Below are positions 37,201-42,036 of a stretch of 64,000 nucleotides of DNA, piece by piece (within the stretch, counting starts at the first letter, position 1; each line of letters begins with the position of its first letter). The position numbers and the translations under genes were made by a program. Under the pieces are notes generated by a model that saw only the letters and a program-made list of their open reading frames with translations, did not search any database and was not told where the DNA came from. Source of the DNA: an uncultured Bacteroidales bacterium (GTDB lineage Bacteria > Bacteroidota > Bacteroidia > Bacteroidales > P3); assembly GCA_900316515.1 (NCBI GenBank), contig ONDE01000013.1:1-64000 (forward strand). The letters run 5' to 3'.

Positions 37201-37251
37201 GGCATCGAGGTCGATGGTCAGCGCCAGATGCGCAAGATGATTCTCCGCTGA
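25252..37251 (+). CDS. Giant multidomain secreted protein with T9SS type A sorting domain
   Basis: The protein has 3,999 residues. After a signal peptide (LLLGAIFVILGLCARGQ) come: a jellyroll/MAM-like domain (about 23-230, ending WLLDNIRVRAS); CARDB-like beta modules (first near 555-650, more from 1100 on, marked by N-x-G-x-x-x-(V/L) strands and D-D/N-D-T ends); a right-handed parallel beta-helix (about 690-1080); a second one (about 2040-2490, IGAHEMERM at its end); a GEVED domain (GKIAAYIDFNRNGTFADPGE, about 3071-3090); a second MAM-like domain (about 3275-3463, ending CAIDDFRIG); more CARDB modules; and the T9SS sorting domain (DQNYPNPFSGQTVVPFSLPK to the end, about 3912-3999). It is likely anchored at or released from the cell surface as an adhesin or glycan-binding protein; no catalytic motif was seen. 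The stop overlaps the tilS start (TGATG). Codon use drifts from TCG/GTG-rich at the 5' end to ACC/GTC-rich at the 3' end. Confidence 0.93.
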   Translation: MKTKSLLLGAIFVILGLCARGQVYEMYYQGFETSETTNYTVTPSSNSVLSTTYQVSGDMSLQLTQSSTDNVVFMTSPIDFTQNTSLRYIALEFDHICNLVTEEGHADVLCRVFVKRANQDDYSWVQLLGTEHYDKTETYSTSFAALSSFSMNAYPNEWKNGNNPAAFSNEIWKHERFNINNILTSSVPANERILVFKFEVSHRFSGSSPATRGWLLDNIRVRASQNPIIAPSIEMVLYPDGGAHPSSRGARVELAATTTLAQGIDPDSVYLVYKVGSDETEHRLYMTPYTQNSPVYGNRTVFSTRIPFEGFDTVMQFYCMVKDATSNHNERTFPKSAGAWIKYWCVRGTSRNYTPMPDGFTPTSSSEYFPFPMFADNRAEFVYDSAKLAAAGYGPGAITDLRFILDANITSAQARPKFQLRMKNVSTNHTVADVAGTSTPFTSDYMQVVYDSTYVIGIGSAGSERLIHLRDTFFYAGKDIVVQTIYDASTDFSQVKVKTMPTATGKKTLFYYGKEAAFGANAYIDDQMGTTMSREDKRPVFLITQHANQPLLYDMGVSALLDPNYNTPISSIPAQLHVQLKNFGALPVNGVRISYMIDDTISGHYDWTGTLAPEATTSVTIASGLMLPAGYHRLRAWTEDSVTAGGVLYRDHEPYNNSSKMNRPSDTSFIVCAGPLNGVRNIGGVNADYNDIEEFLFSLNRCGINDSLVVRLAPGAYPPFTMPEVTGLSAQNYIVFCPQNGAVVLYSDDTTGTESIVNLDSVANIRFRDITFSRRGGSLTNIVKLGMGSDNCRFERCTFVDSMENVPPSMRINAMLNSGFADNLLVRECTFQGGAVGVSLVGQAADIRSYGNRIENSLFRLQNNSAVQAQFQSNVTIKGNEMYDVLGNANYVLLVYACYDTVNVMANKLYTSHGAGAIGVSDVHGSAARHAFIANNMIVCDDDGTANLLTTPLNIIQGEWIDVVYNSVKMTAPERYSIAAATFGGGTGLSNCRFMNNIIASFDMVNYAFNYIPSASSNTIGHNIYYSEGYNLNRRSPGGSYTSLSAWQAAMPADSLSQSFNPLFLNGSLVDLRTFNRAVKGIGTPIAGITTDMFDTVRNATAPCPGAFEFVSLLYDFEPEAMLNPVNNCDMPDNVELVVRLRNSGVNAFTPGGSINFSLSYKVGTNATQTFPVSINVPGDDTISYHTGHMLQLPPNGIKDSTYSIKVWLTCPNDPNQTNDTNVFFVTSFYHEAAPDTVNVSVPYATPATVVPTSGITQWPLYEAAGGPTKRGNLYWYRSREDNTPFHFGDTLVTDTLRNDTIIYFQQRREAPVVRITQVQIKSTSVVGLTNPVPTWMQSGTTLSVQLTNVGDDTAFLQGDMLTAVAYAANGNPTTKSVTFGSNANNNVILAPGKSILVQFVGGNASAANQAYTVHTGQAISTTISSNVGIYYTKAGTIADAVALNGNSPWNNNTPPTYVWSGAPVTPSATAGGIYRVSFHGNATDWMQATAAHPMFIDSTDMQWMRYVDNGCPGDFGAAVVTLQAPPTADIALSPRPLPEGCNLGMEDVSVYVRNYGTQPVQNLTLKYNAGGATVTETLTAPVTAGGDTIYTFLQKLNMATPVDSVFSVRIWASGVSGDTYHINDTCVTGAIARFTPATPVRPAVENVPYATADTITIYPGAHMIPVWYDNNMNVVDTGYTHITELLYADENVSVGYLAVDTSVAYQVGTGVTVIGKTAYPSPYQPNNKHAKQQYIYSASELHAQGMVAGPITKVAFYLDSIYGTAESVTFDEFYISIGATSDTIFANTTAWKPASLVYSRTPYLLQRSDAHGWVTHIFDTPFIWDGVSSIVVQVAYDLTTAYTTGVQTRYTAKPNTTLHKNNNNPFATNAATIDFTGAGTKGNNRPNIQFGTDNLECNIGEVHFGCVSGLATTLLHLIGVPNTDAKIMWPEGSDSTVYNNCANISMNVDVRNLGLSTLNGFKLKYILDDQPIDSVIVTNTVVPGAITTPQLFSKPLDPGRHSVTAIVVADGDVVTSNDTIYRDFMVRFCGGTYTIAANSATADYHSITEAIDTLMIVGVAGPVVFQVASGTYNEQLLLQPFFGSSTANTVTFRGETDSTVLITYPTAATANYVFKIDGASNIVIDKLRMVSAPANAAASSAAANILDIGNANNITLRNSTLRVPGNVNANSVNSNCIVLQGNVSNLTVDSCWLDSGYYAVKSNGTVYNYRNFTISNNRISGFWGRGIDLQGVVNIDISSNDIRSGIFTSLNGRGLVGVYLQQVDSSIFIQKNKIYLVDGKNGGKVGLFLKNVKGSAYQWGFIANNMISGVSIGNSGGAPCTTPSGMYLDDGCQYLNLYYNTMRASAGLQNNGNGIAAVHTLHIQGNTTHHIQVMNNIIANASKSYAYFVSANGNVTASDYNAYFTDGPNLAKWLTTDCATLAALQAANSKDANSLSDEPYFVADDDLHLIITNFNTKAQYNTDVIDDIDGTIRPQIPAPTIGAHEMERMSHNMSVVRILEPTMPALATKPNNIESDSIKVKVEFYNNGSSTETDVHWYAYLEGFEGTHFSVTRSLGTVYSNQKKTDSVMVPTQLGIIDTHIVHVVLLVNNDDDTSDNQLTAPVYLAPAFDLTAMTIRPASTECYLQNTAVTLTIKNTGFKDFPPGATITIGYHSEAHYQTGNFNNIGYNSNNLISVPTLPDTVMEVHTLTNGLDSNDITTITFDSLANFYPTGMDINMKVLLTGWVRYTYDVKLDNDHTTVPNNPNASSASPFFPSYYTPSAPVGRDTTFNYGTWGEVTASQTNSFTIRWFRDTTGALFYPVNASGNFNDNYNASRKWSTTPQYFHDSTYYLLCISKVNNNLACSSYFSPVHVHVAPQKPVDAAVEAVVAPLGGRVYTENDTVRVRIANYGTQNLTSIPITYELRKGNSNNVQQTVTETYSGILAPNQTYVFAFDSLLQLHDTTLGNNYKLRVWTNVDGDGERRNDTIRYIDELRTSNATNNLKLDYPFNTLPRNTYPAGQAGSESDAIDLIRFSYNEIDIDLPPLGRSYTDLGASLGNPDWPVLHVKRGTVDTMILTVAKPTDPNAIGRGKIAAYIDFNRNGTFADPGECVVMPQQAWFNTRMAFQVAIPNNASYGYMKLRVTASVTEASPTPDIAPGDGHMVDFLLFVDANPPASDLAVTQLVSPRSYLVRDDEPVNVALRIANKGTQTVNSAQIHYRFRTFDGNEMSVRTGDTLWEGNLPAGRSTIVRLPSFRFPLGTTKLMVWTTYPNDGNPHNDTLVYEYHRFHTITLTMFDNFDSLDHWYAPTGYNRYTQNLWGRGTPSNKADINTTYSEPYAWVTDVSGTMNYTHEINTRGRGNVSYLYSPIINIAQIRPDTISLMILRDFTNDSKVTVEFYNYANQWQKLDLDTLSQAVWYNNEEDHVFDGSSVGGAYQRKWISTRSFNSDFNEKLQFRIVYSAPQNSLTCGDGCAIDDFRIGRAPRRIDVGVIDIPYPTEPKYGQTIYPKVVVKNFGLDTARQLEIGYTHYGSYLAKISTFECRIPPSGTDTFQFTNPMTISSDYPDTFAIKAFTINTADLYRDNDSVEKDFALAPLDDDISAHSFVSPLDRVIAGDSVTVVFRFRNFGTSPISSASLSYIVNGVNRVDEDVDIEALLGRPLQSMEYFNYTFHQKYRAPMGLMNIVGIAKDDHNDYIYNDTIMKRVEGISSITDIAAASVVVDTSSYSVVKVQLVIDNRGARGANNFEVGFWYDNDTNTRFSEFFQHEEPLPALSTGSHTFSIELPTRPAPWNHFVGYVHIEDDNDPSNDTTTTISTQYVDVEVLGIIVEENAEPDCRVFLQMRNIGNLTLAGKTLCIRATVNGNDLSDNLIRTLEPGHVVTIEFSRRIPKDPMRHYEGTGRLINLAADRDPSNNQTTNVSVVNYFEGVPTVNAGHFVLDQNYPNPFSGQTVVPFSLPKAAMVRFFVMDAMGKMVNSFERFFQEGDNHVTLDMDSYSSGIYYYGIEVDGQRQMRKMILR

Positions 37252-38456
37252 TGCTAGAACGTTTCATACGCTATATCGACGAGCAACACCTGTTCCCTTC
37301 GGGGCAACAGGTGTTGCTTGCCGTTAGTGGCGGCCGCGATTCGGTGTGCCTCGCACACCTCGTACGCGCCGCAGGCATCCCCTTCGCCATAGCCCATTGC
37401 AACTTCCACCTCCGTCCGGGCGACTGCGACCGCGACCAGCAGTTCGTCGCCACCCTCGCCGCGCAGATTGGGGCGCCTTTCTACACCGTCGACTTCGACA
37501 CCCGTGCCGAAGCCGCCGCCAGCGGCGAGAGTATCGAGGAGGCTGCTCGCCGTCTGCGCTATACTTTCTTCGCCGACCTCTGCCACCGCCATGCCTTCCC
37601 CTGCGTGGCCACGGCGCATCATGCCGACGACTCGGTCGAGACTTTCTTCCTCAACCTCTTCCGCGGCACCGGCATCGAAGGCCTGCACGGCATCCGTCCT
37701 GTGTCGGAATTGAGAATTAATAATGAAGAATTAATTGTTGCCCGTCCGTTGTTGCCGTTCGGCAGGGCCGAGATCGACGCCTATGTTGACGCCAACGCCT
37801 TGGCCTATGTCGAGGACAGCACCAACGCCGACCTCGACGCCCGCCGCAACCGCATACGTCTGCAGCTCATGCCACTGCTGCGCGAGCTCTACCCCTCGGT
37901 CGACGCCACCATGCAAGCCAATATAACGCGTCTGGCCGATGCCGGCGAGGTCTACCGCCGTTACGTCGACGAATTGCGCGCGCGCGTGATACATAAATAT
38001 GAGTCCCGGCTGCCCTCGTTGCCGGTAGCTATACAGTCCATAGCCCTGTCCGACATCGAGGCCCTGAGTCCGCAGCGCACCCTGCTCTTCGAATTGTTGC
38101 GCCCCTATGGTTTCAATGCCGCCACCGTCGACGATATTACTAAGACAATCAGTCAATCGGGCAATCAGGCAATATCAGGCCGCCTCTTCTATTCGCCTAC
38201 CCATGTCGCCGAGCTCCACCGCGGCCAGTTGCTCGTCGCCCCGCAGTTCCAACAGCCCGCTGTCGATGGCCGGTTGTCGGTACGTCCTTGGCGCCCTGCC
38301 GACCGCTTCCGCCCCAAAGGCATGCATGGCACACGTCTTGTCAGCGATTTCCTGAAAGACCTTCATCTCTCGCGCATCGAGCGCCAGTATGTGATGGTGA
38401 GTGTCGACGCCGACGGCGTCATCCGTTCCGTCATTGGCCTCCGTGACGCCGAGTGA
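37251..38456 (+). CDS. tilS: tRNA(Ile)-lysidine synthase TilS
   Basis: TilS converts C34 of tRNA-Ile(CAU) to lysidine using ATP and lysine. The 401-residue protein has the PP-loop SGGRDS (about 26-31), THHADD-type segment ATAHHADDSVETFFLNLFRGTG (in pieces of the usual motif), GRAEIDAYV, EDSTNADLDARRNRIR and the C-terminal RPADRFRPKGMHGTRLVSDF. Two segments look repeat-derived: ELRINNEELIV (37706-37738, an AATTAATAATGAAG tract) and SQSGNQAISG (38148-38180, a CAATCGGGCAATCAGGC tract); both keep the frame. Length is near the family minimum. The start overlaps the stop of the giant gene, and the end overlaps the convergent plug-domain gene by 26 bases. Confidence 0.95.
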   Translation: MLERFIRYIDEQHLFPSGQQVLLAVSGGRDSVCLAHLVRAAGIPFAIAHCNFHLRPGDCDRDQQFVATLAAQIGAPFYTVDFDTRAEAAASGESIEEAARRLRYTFFADLCHRHAFPCVATAHHADDSVETFFLNLFRGTGIEGLHGIRPVSELRINNEELIVARPLLPFGRAEIDAYVDANALAYVEDSTNADLDARRNRIRLQLMPLLRELYPSVDATMQANITRLADAGEVYRRYVDELRARVIHKYESRLPSLPVAIQSIALSDIEALSPQRTLLFELLRPYGFNAATVDDITKTISQSGNQAISGRLFYSPTHVAELHRGQLLVAPQFQQPAVDGRLSVRPWRPADRFRPKGMHGTRLVSDFLKDLHLSRIERQYVMVSVDADGVIRSVIGLRDAE

Positions 38457-39714
38457 CAGCTATCAACCTGTCGGCCCTGTCGGCCGGCGAGCGGTGGTAG
38501 ACATACACCGTGTAGTGGTTCGGTGTCTCGCGGTGGTCGCCCTCGAGCCGTGCTGTCGCCGACCGTCCGCCAAGCCTTGCCGCCGCTCCATCGACCAGCA
38601 GCTGGTAGGCATAGTATCCCTGCTTCAGCAGCAGCCGCTTGGTGTATGCGCGGCGCGAGGCCGAATAGTCCATCAGCGACAGTGAGTCGAGACGCCAGTC
38701 GGTGAGGGCACCAACCACATACACGTTGCCGTCGAGCATGGGCTGCTCCATGGGCAGGCAGAAGTTCACCCACACATAGTCGGCTTCTACCCGCGGGTTG
38801 TTGCGGTCCCATATGTTCACCTGCATGCCGCCGTTGAGGGTCTTCTCGCTCAGGAAGTGTTTCTTGCTGCGGTCCTCGTCGGGCCGCAGTATGGCAAACT
38901 GCTCACCGCCGAGGTCCTCTATCTTCATCACGTTGTACATGGGGCTGCGCAGGTTGCTGCAGTCGAAGTAGCGGAAAGTGTTGCCTCCGTCGAAGATGTT
39001 GGCTTTGCGGCTGCGGTAGGCCAGGCGGTCGCCGTCGTAGCCGCTGAACTCCAGCCACCGGGCGTTGTCCCGCCGGCCGTTCTGCTGCACCATGACGCTG
39101 ATATACTCAGGCCGCAGCAGCACTCCTGCCGCCAGCTCGCCGCTGCCCACCGTCACATCGACTTCCTGCCGCCGCTCGATGTCGGTGCCGTCGTAGGGAC
39201 GGCCTATCTCCACGCCAGCCTTCGCCGTGGCCTCGCTCACACAGAAACGCCGTGTCAGCAGCACCTCTTCGGTGGCGTCGTCGGTCACCGTCAGCACAAA
39301 GTTGCCCGAGTGCGTGAACTCGGCATATTGGTCGGGCACCACGGCACGGTAGTGCACATAGTCTGTCAGTGTGGTGAACGAGAAGTCGTAGTCGTCAATT
39401 GTGCCGCTCTCGAAGCCTGTCATATATTCCTGCGGCTCCAGGTCGTCGCGCTGCCAGTGGCGGTCGCAGTGGGCTATGCTCCAGCTCAGGTGCTGCGGTT
39501 CGGCTCCCAGTATGTCGAATTCCAGCGTCAGCCGTGCCCGTTCGCCAAGTGTCAGCACCAGCGTCAGCAGTTCGGCCTGCACCTCGCGGCTCTCGCCGCC
39601 GCAGTACAGCTGCACCGTCTTCACGTCACTGCGCCACGCCGAGTCAACGACACTCTGTGCCGCCGCCGTGCCCAGTGCTAGCAAAACAACCAATATCGCT
39701 GCCAAATGTTTCAT
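38431..39714 (-). CDS. T9SS plug-domain protein (DUF5103)
   Basis: The 427-residue secreted protein starts MKHLAAILVVLLALGTAAAQ and matches the layout of DUF5103/T9SS plug proteins, which close the SprA translocon of the type IX system: VKTVQLYCGGESREVQ, LTLEFDILGAEPQHLSWSIA, HCDRHWQRDDL, FTTLTDYVHYRAVVPDQ and the Ig-like C-terminus (YVVGALTDWRLDSLSLM, LLKQGYYAYQLLVDG). The reading frame continues upstream into a tandem repeat, so the ATG at 39712-39714 is the real start. The end overlaps tilS. In this window it supports a complete T9SS. Confidence 0.88.
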   Translation of the reverse strand: MKHLAAILVVLLALGTAAAQSVVDSAWRSDVKTVQLYCGGESREVQAELLTLVLTLGERARLTLEFDILGAEPQHLSWSIAHCDRHWQRDDLEPQEYMTGFESGTIDDYDFSFTTLTDYVHYRAVVPDQYAEFTHSGNFVLTVTDDATEEVLLTRRFCVSEATAKAGVEIGRPYDGTDIERRQEVDVTVGSGELAAGVLLRPEYISVMVQQNGRRDNARWLEFSGYDGDRLAYRSRKANIFDGGNTFRYFDCSNLRSPMYNVMKIEDLGGEQFAILRPDEDRSKKHFLSEKTLNGGMQVNIWDRNNPRVEADYVWVNFCLPMEQPMLDGNVYVVGALTDWRLDSLSLMDYSASRRAYTKRLLLKQGYYAYQLLVDGAAARLGGRSATARLEGDHRETPNHYTVYVYHRSPADRADRLIAVTRRHGGQ

Positions 39715-39916
39715 GTAGTCTTGAAGTCTTGAAGTCTCGTGGTATGCCGTCGGCTTGGCCGACAAGTCTCGAAGTCTCGAAGTTATGTAGTCTCGAAGTC
39801 TCGTGGTATGCCGTCGGCTTGGCCGACAAGTCTCGAAGTCTTGAAGTCTCGAAGTCTCGTGGTATGCCGTCGGCTTGGCCGACAAGTCTCGAAGTCTTGA
39901 AGTCTCGAAGTCTCTA
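39715..39916. repeat. Tandem repeat array, three hairpin units with GAAGTCTC spacers
   Basis: Three copies of a 35-base unit lie at 39739-39773, 39803-39837 and 39859-39893; each contains the hairpin GTCGGC-TTG-GCCGAC. Between them are variable numbers of 8-base GAAGTCTC or GAAGTCTT units, so the spacing is 64 then 56 bases. The array fills the gap between a lipoprotein gene and the plug-domain gene on the minus strand. Confidence 0.9.
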
Positions 39917-40177
39917 TTTGTTGCACCTCTTGCAGGGGGTGCGGCCTTTGGATTGGGCGTCGGCGAGGGTCACTTCCCTGACGGCTTTGCTGCAACTGGC
40001 GAGGGCCGAGCAGGTGTCGGTGGTGTGGTACTTCTCCGAGCTGCCGCCGGTGCAAATGTATACAGGGGTGGCGTCGCCGTCGGCGACGATGTCCGACACC
40101 GAAGCTGTCGGTGCGCTGTCGCAGGAGGCCAAGAGGCACACCGCGGCAGCGAAAAGGGGTAAACAGAGCTTTTTCAT
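39914..40177 (-). CDS. Small lipoprotein with Cys/His metal-binding-like motif
   Basis: The 87-residue protein has a lipobox (VCLLASCDSAP). The mature part ends with a pattern known from many small bacterial proteins: VYICTGGSSEKYHTTDTC, then LADAQSKGRTPCKRC. The spaced Cys and His resemble the Ada-type metal-binding domain, so zinc binding is plausible. Start chosen at the ATG at 40175-40177, because the upstream in-frame ATG at 40195 overlaps the promoter -7 element (40193-40200). Stop falls at the edge of the repeat array. Confidence 0.82.
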   Translation of the reverse strand: MKKLCLPLFAAAVCLLASCDSAPTASVSDIVADGDATPVYICTGGSSEKYHTTDTCSALASCSKAVREVTLADAQSKGRTPCKRCNK

Positions 40178-40192
40178 GCTGCTAATTTTTTG

Positions 40193-40224
40193 CAAAGATA
40201 CAACTTTTTTTCATTCCGGCCAAA
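40193..40224 (-). promoter_or_regulatory. Promoter of the 40177 lipoprotein gene
   Basis: On the minus strand TTTG (40224-40221) and TATCTTTG (40200-40193) are 20 bases apart, a full match to the consensus. Confidence 0.8.
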
Positions 40225-40226
40225 CT

Positions 40227-41024
40227 TCACTCATCCTTTACGCCAGGCGAGGGGGGAGGAGTGTAATTTTTATCGGCACTCCCGGCCACGGCGTCGCCTT
40301 TTGCGCGCTTGCCCTTCGGCTCTTCTTGCTTCACCCCAGGTTCGTCACCATCCAACTTTTCATTCTTCACTCTTAACTCTTCATTTCCATTCATCTCCAC
40401 GCATCCTGCATACACCGTCTCGCTCCACATGCCGTCGGCACTGCACACCATGCCGTAGAGGTGCACCTCGTGGCCGGCGAACGAGTCGGGCAGTGCCACA
40501 CTCACCTTCTTGGCCCTACGGTAGACGGGCGAGGCCATAAAGCCGCTCTCGCGGTCGGGGCAGTAGGCGTAGAGGTATACGTTGTCGTAACGGTCGGCGC
40601 GCAGCCCCGAGCCGTCGTTGTCGAAGCTCACCGTCAGCACATTCTCCTCGTCCCACACAGGCACGCCGAAAGCCACCGCCGCACGCTGTCCGCTGCTCAG
40701 ACGCAACGCGCTGTAGTCCACCACGAAAACACCGTCCTCGAGCGAAAAAGCCCCCTGGTTCAGGTGCACGAAGAGGTTGTACGACGTCATGCGCATCTCG
40801 TAGGCCAACTCCTTGAAGCCCATGTTCACCGCCCACGACATCGACGCCGCCAGCTGCACCTCGCGCTTGAACATCTCGCGGTGCGCCACCTGCTCTGGGG
40901 TGCGCGGATTGCGCGGAGCGGGGTTGTAGGCGCGCACACACCACTGCCCGCGCCACATGTAACCCACTGCGGGTCCGAGCCTTCCGTGGAATCCTCCCAT
41001 AAATCCTGCCGTCTGTTTAGCCAT
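40227..41024 (-). CDS. DUF6266-like protein
   Basis: The 265-residue protein starts MAKQTAGFMGGFHGRLGPAV and continues GYMWRGQWCVRAYNPAPRNP, the pattern of DUF6266 proteins of Bacteroidota (GGFxGxxGxxVGxxW, then RxxPxxxxxxRTPxQ). The rest is two beta-rich parts (VLTVSFDNDGSGLRADRYDN, then VALPDSFAGHEVHLYGMV). Function unknown. No signal peptide. Near the C-terminus the segment NEELRVKNEKLDGDE is encoded by a repeat tract (about 40357-40396) of the type found between genes, and the tail after it is hydrophilic and probably disordered (Lys, Glu and Pro). The upstream ATG at 41069 is unlikely; similarity starts at 41024. Confidence 0.8.
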   Translation of the reverse strand: MAKQTAGFMGGFHGRLGPAVGYMWRGQWCVRAYNPAPRNPRTPEQVAHREMFKREVQLAASMSWAVNMGFKELAYEMRMTSYNLFVHLNQGAFSLEDGVFVVDYSALRLSSGQRAAVAFGVPVWDEENVLTVSFDNDGSGLRADRYDNVYLYAYCPDRESGFMASPVYRRAKKVSVALPDSFAGHEVHLYGMVCSADGMWSETVYAGCVEMNGNEELRVKNEKLDGDEPGVKQEEPKGKRAKGDAVAGSADKNYTPPPSPGVKDE

Positions 41025-41069
41025 GATAAAGTATATTTTATTTATATTATACTGTAACAAACGTTGCAT

Positions 41070-41372
41070 TCCATATATTATTGCCTACTATAGTAAATTT
41101 TCACAATGTGAGCATAAGTGGAGGAGTAGGAGTATAGTAAGAGAGGGTGGTAGTTCAAAGGCTAGTTATCAGTGGTTTGAAGGTCGGCCTCCGGTCTCAA
41201 AATTATAGGAAAATTGGGAAAAAATAGATTTATAGATTTCGCGAGTGCAGCGAGTGACTTTTGAACTATGCCTTTTCAGGTATTGTACAATAAATATTCC
41301 GGTGGCACGTTATAAAAAAACATTTATCAATACCGGGTTAAACAGAAACTATCGTAAAAATAACCTATAGCT
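41070..41372. other. Intergenic region with no gene found
   Basis: A+T-rich, about 300 bases. No hairpin terminator, consensus promoter or reading frame of note was seen. The leader of the 41373 gene lies in its right part. Confidence 0.55.
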
Positions 41373-41927
41373 ATGAAGAAAAGTATTATTATTGCAGCCT
41401 TGATGGCTGTCACTATGTGCGCTAGCGCGCAGTGGTTCGATTTTACGAACAACAAGGAGATTCTTGAGGTGGGTTTCCAAACGGGTCCCGTGGGTCTGAA
41501 GACGAACTACAATAACTGGGGCTTCGGCGGCAGCATAAATGTCTGCGGCGTGTACGTGGACTTCCTGTACACCAGTCCCGAGCACAAGTACGACAACCAC
41601 GTGCTCCCCATTATGTACAACGACACGGCGGCTTTGACCATCAATGTGGGCTACCAGATTCCTGTGCTGCCTTGGCTGAAGGTGATGCCTGTTGTGGGCC
41701 ATTGCCACACCAGCGCGGGTCTCACCGACGCCACCACGGTGAACGTCGATGTGGATGGCGAGAGCGCCAGGATGTACCACGACTTCGATGTGACCTCGCG
41801 CCGCCACTACTTCAACTACGGCGGAGGCCTCGTTATCCATCCCGTCGATTGGATGAGCATCTACGGCGTATACACGGTGCACGCCATCTATGGCGGCATC
41901 ACCTTCAACCTGGGCGCCTTGTACTAG
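41373..41927 (+). CDS. Small outer-membrane beta-barrel-like protein
   Basis: The 184-residue protein has a signal peptide (IIIAALMAVTMCASAQW) and alternating amphipathic strands with Tyr/Phe at ends (WGFGGSINVCGVYVDFLY, LTINVGYQIPVLPWLKVMPV, YFNYGGGLVIHPVDWMSIYG). It ends TFNLGALY, a terminal aromatic as in outer-membrane barrels. Eight strands are possible. No close family recognised; it could be a small porin-like protein. It is followed by a 13-bp inverted repeat and the miaB promoter. Confidence 0.78.
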   Translation: MKKSIIIAALMAVTMCASAQWFDFTNNKEILEVGFQTGPVGLKTNYNNWGFGGSINVCGVYVDFLYTSPEHKYDNHVLPIMYNDTAALTINVGYQIPVLPWLKVMPVVGHCHTSAGLTDATTVNVDVDGESARMYHDFDVTSRRHYFNYGGGLVIHPVDWMSIYGVYTVHAIYGGITFNLGALY

Positions 41928-41949
41928 TAGGTCGGCGAGCAGAGTGTGG

Positions 41950-41994
41950 ATTGCCACAAATTTTCCGTTAAATGTATGGTTAATTTGTGGCAAT
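41950..41994. repeat. 13-bp inverted repeat overlapping the miaB promoter
   Basis: ATTGCCACAAATT (41950-41962) and AATTTGTGGCAAT (41982-41994) are perfect inverted copies with a 19-base loop. The right arm contains the -33 TTTG (41984-41987). With the T run at 42000-42007 it may also end the upstream transcript. Operator or terminator are both possible. Confidence 0.8.
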
Positions 41995-42016
41995 TCGTGT
42001 TTTTTTTGTATTTTTG
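41984..42016 (+). promoter_or_regulatory. Promoter of miaB
   Basis: TTTG at 41984-41987 and TATTTTTG at 42009-42016, spacer 21 bases. Confidence 0.7.
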
Positions 42017-42036
42017 CATTTTATTTGTACGCATAA

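Noticed and set aside
39715..39885. N-terminal extension of the plug-domain protein
   Set aside because: It is translated tandem repeat; the signal peptide starts at 39714.
39739..39893. Possible CRISPR array
   Set aside because: Three units only, spacers consist of repeated GAAGTCTC words and are not unique, and no cas genes are present.
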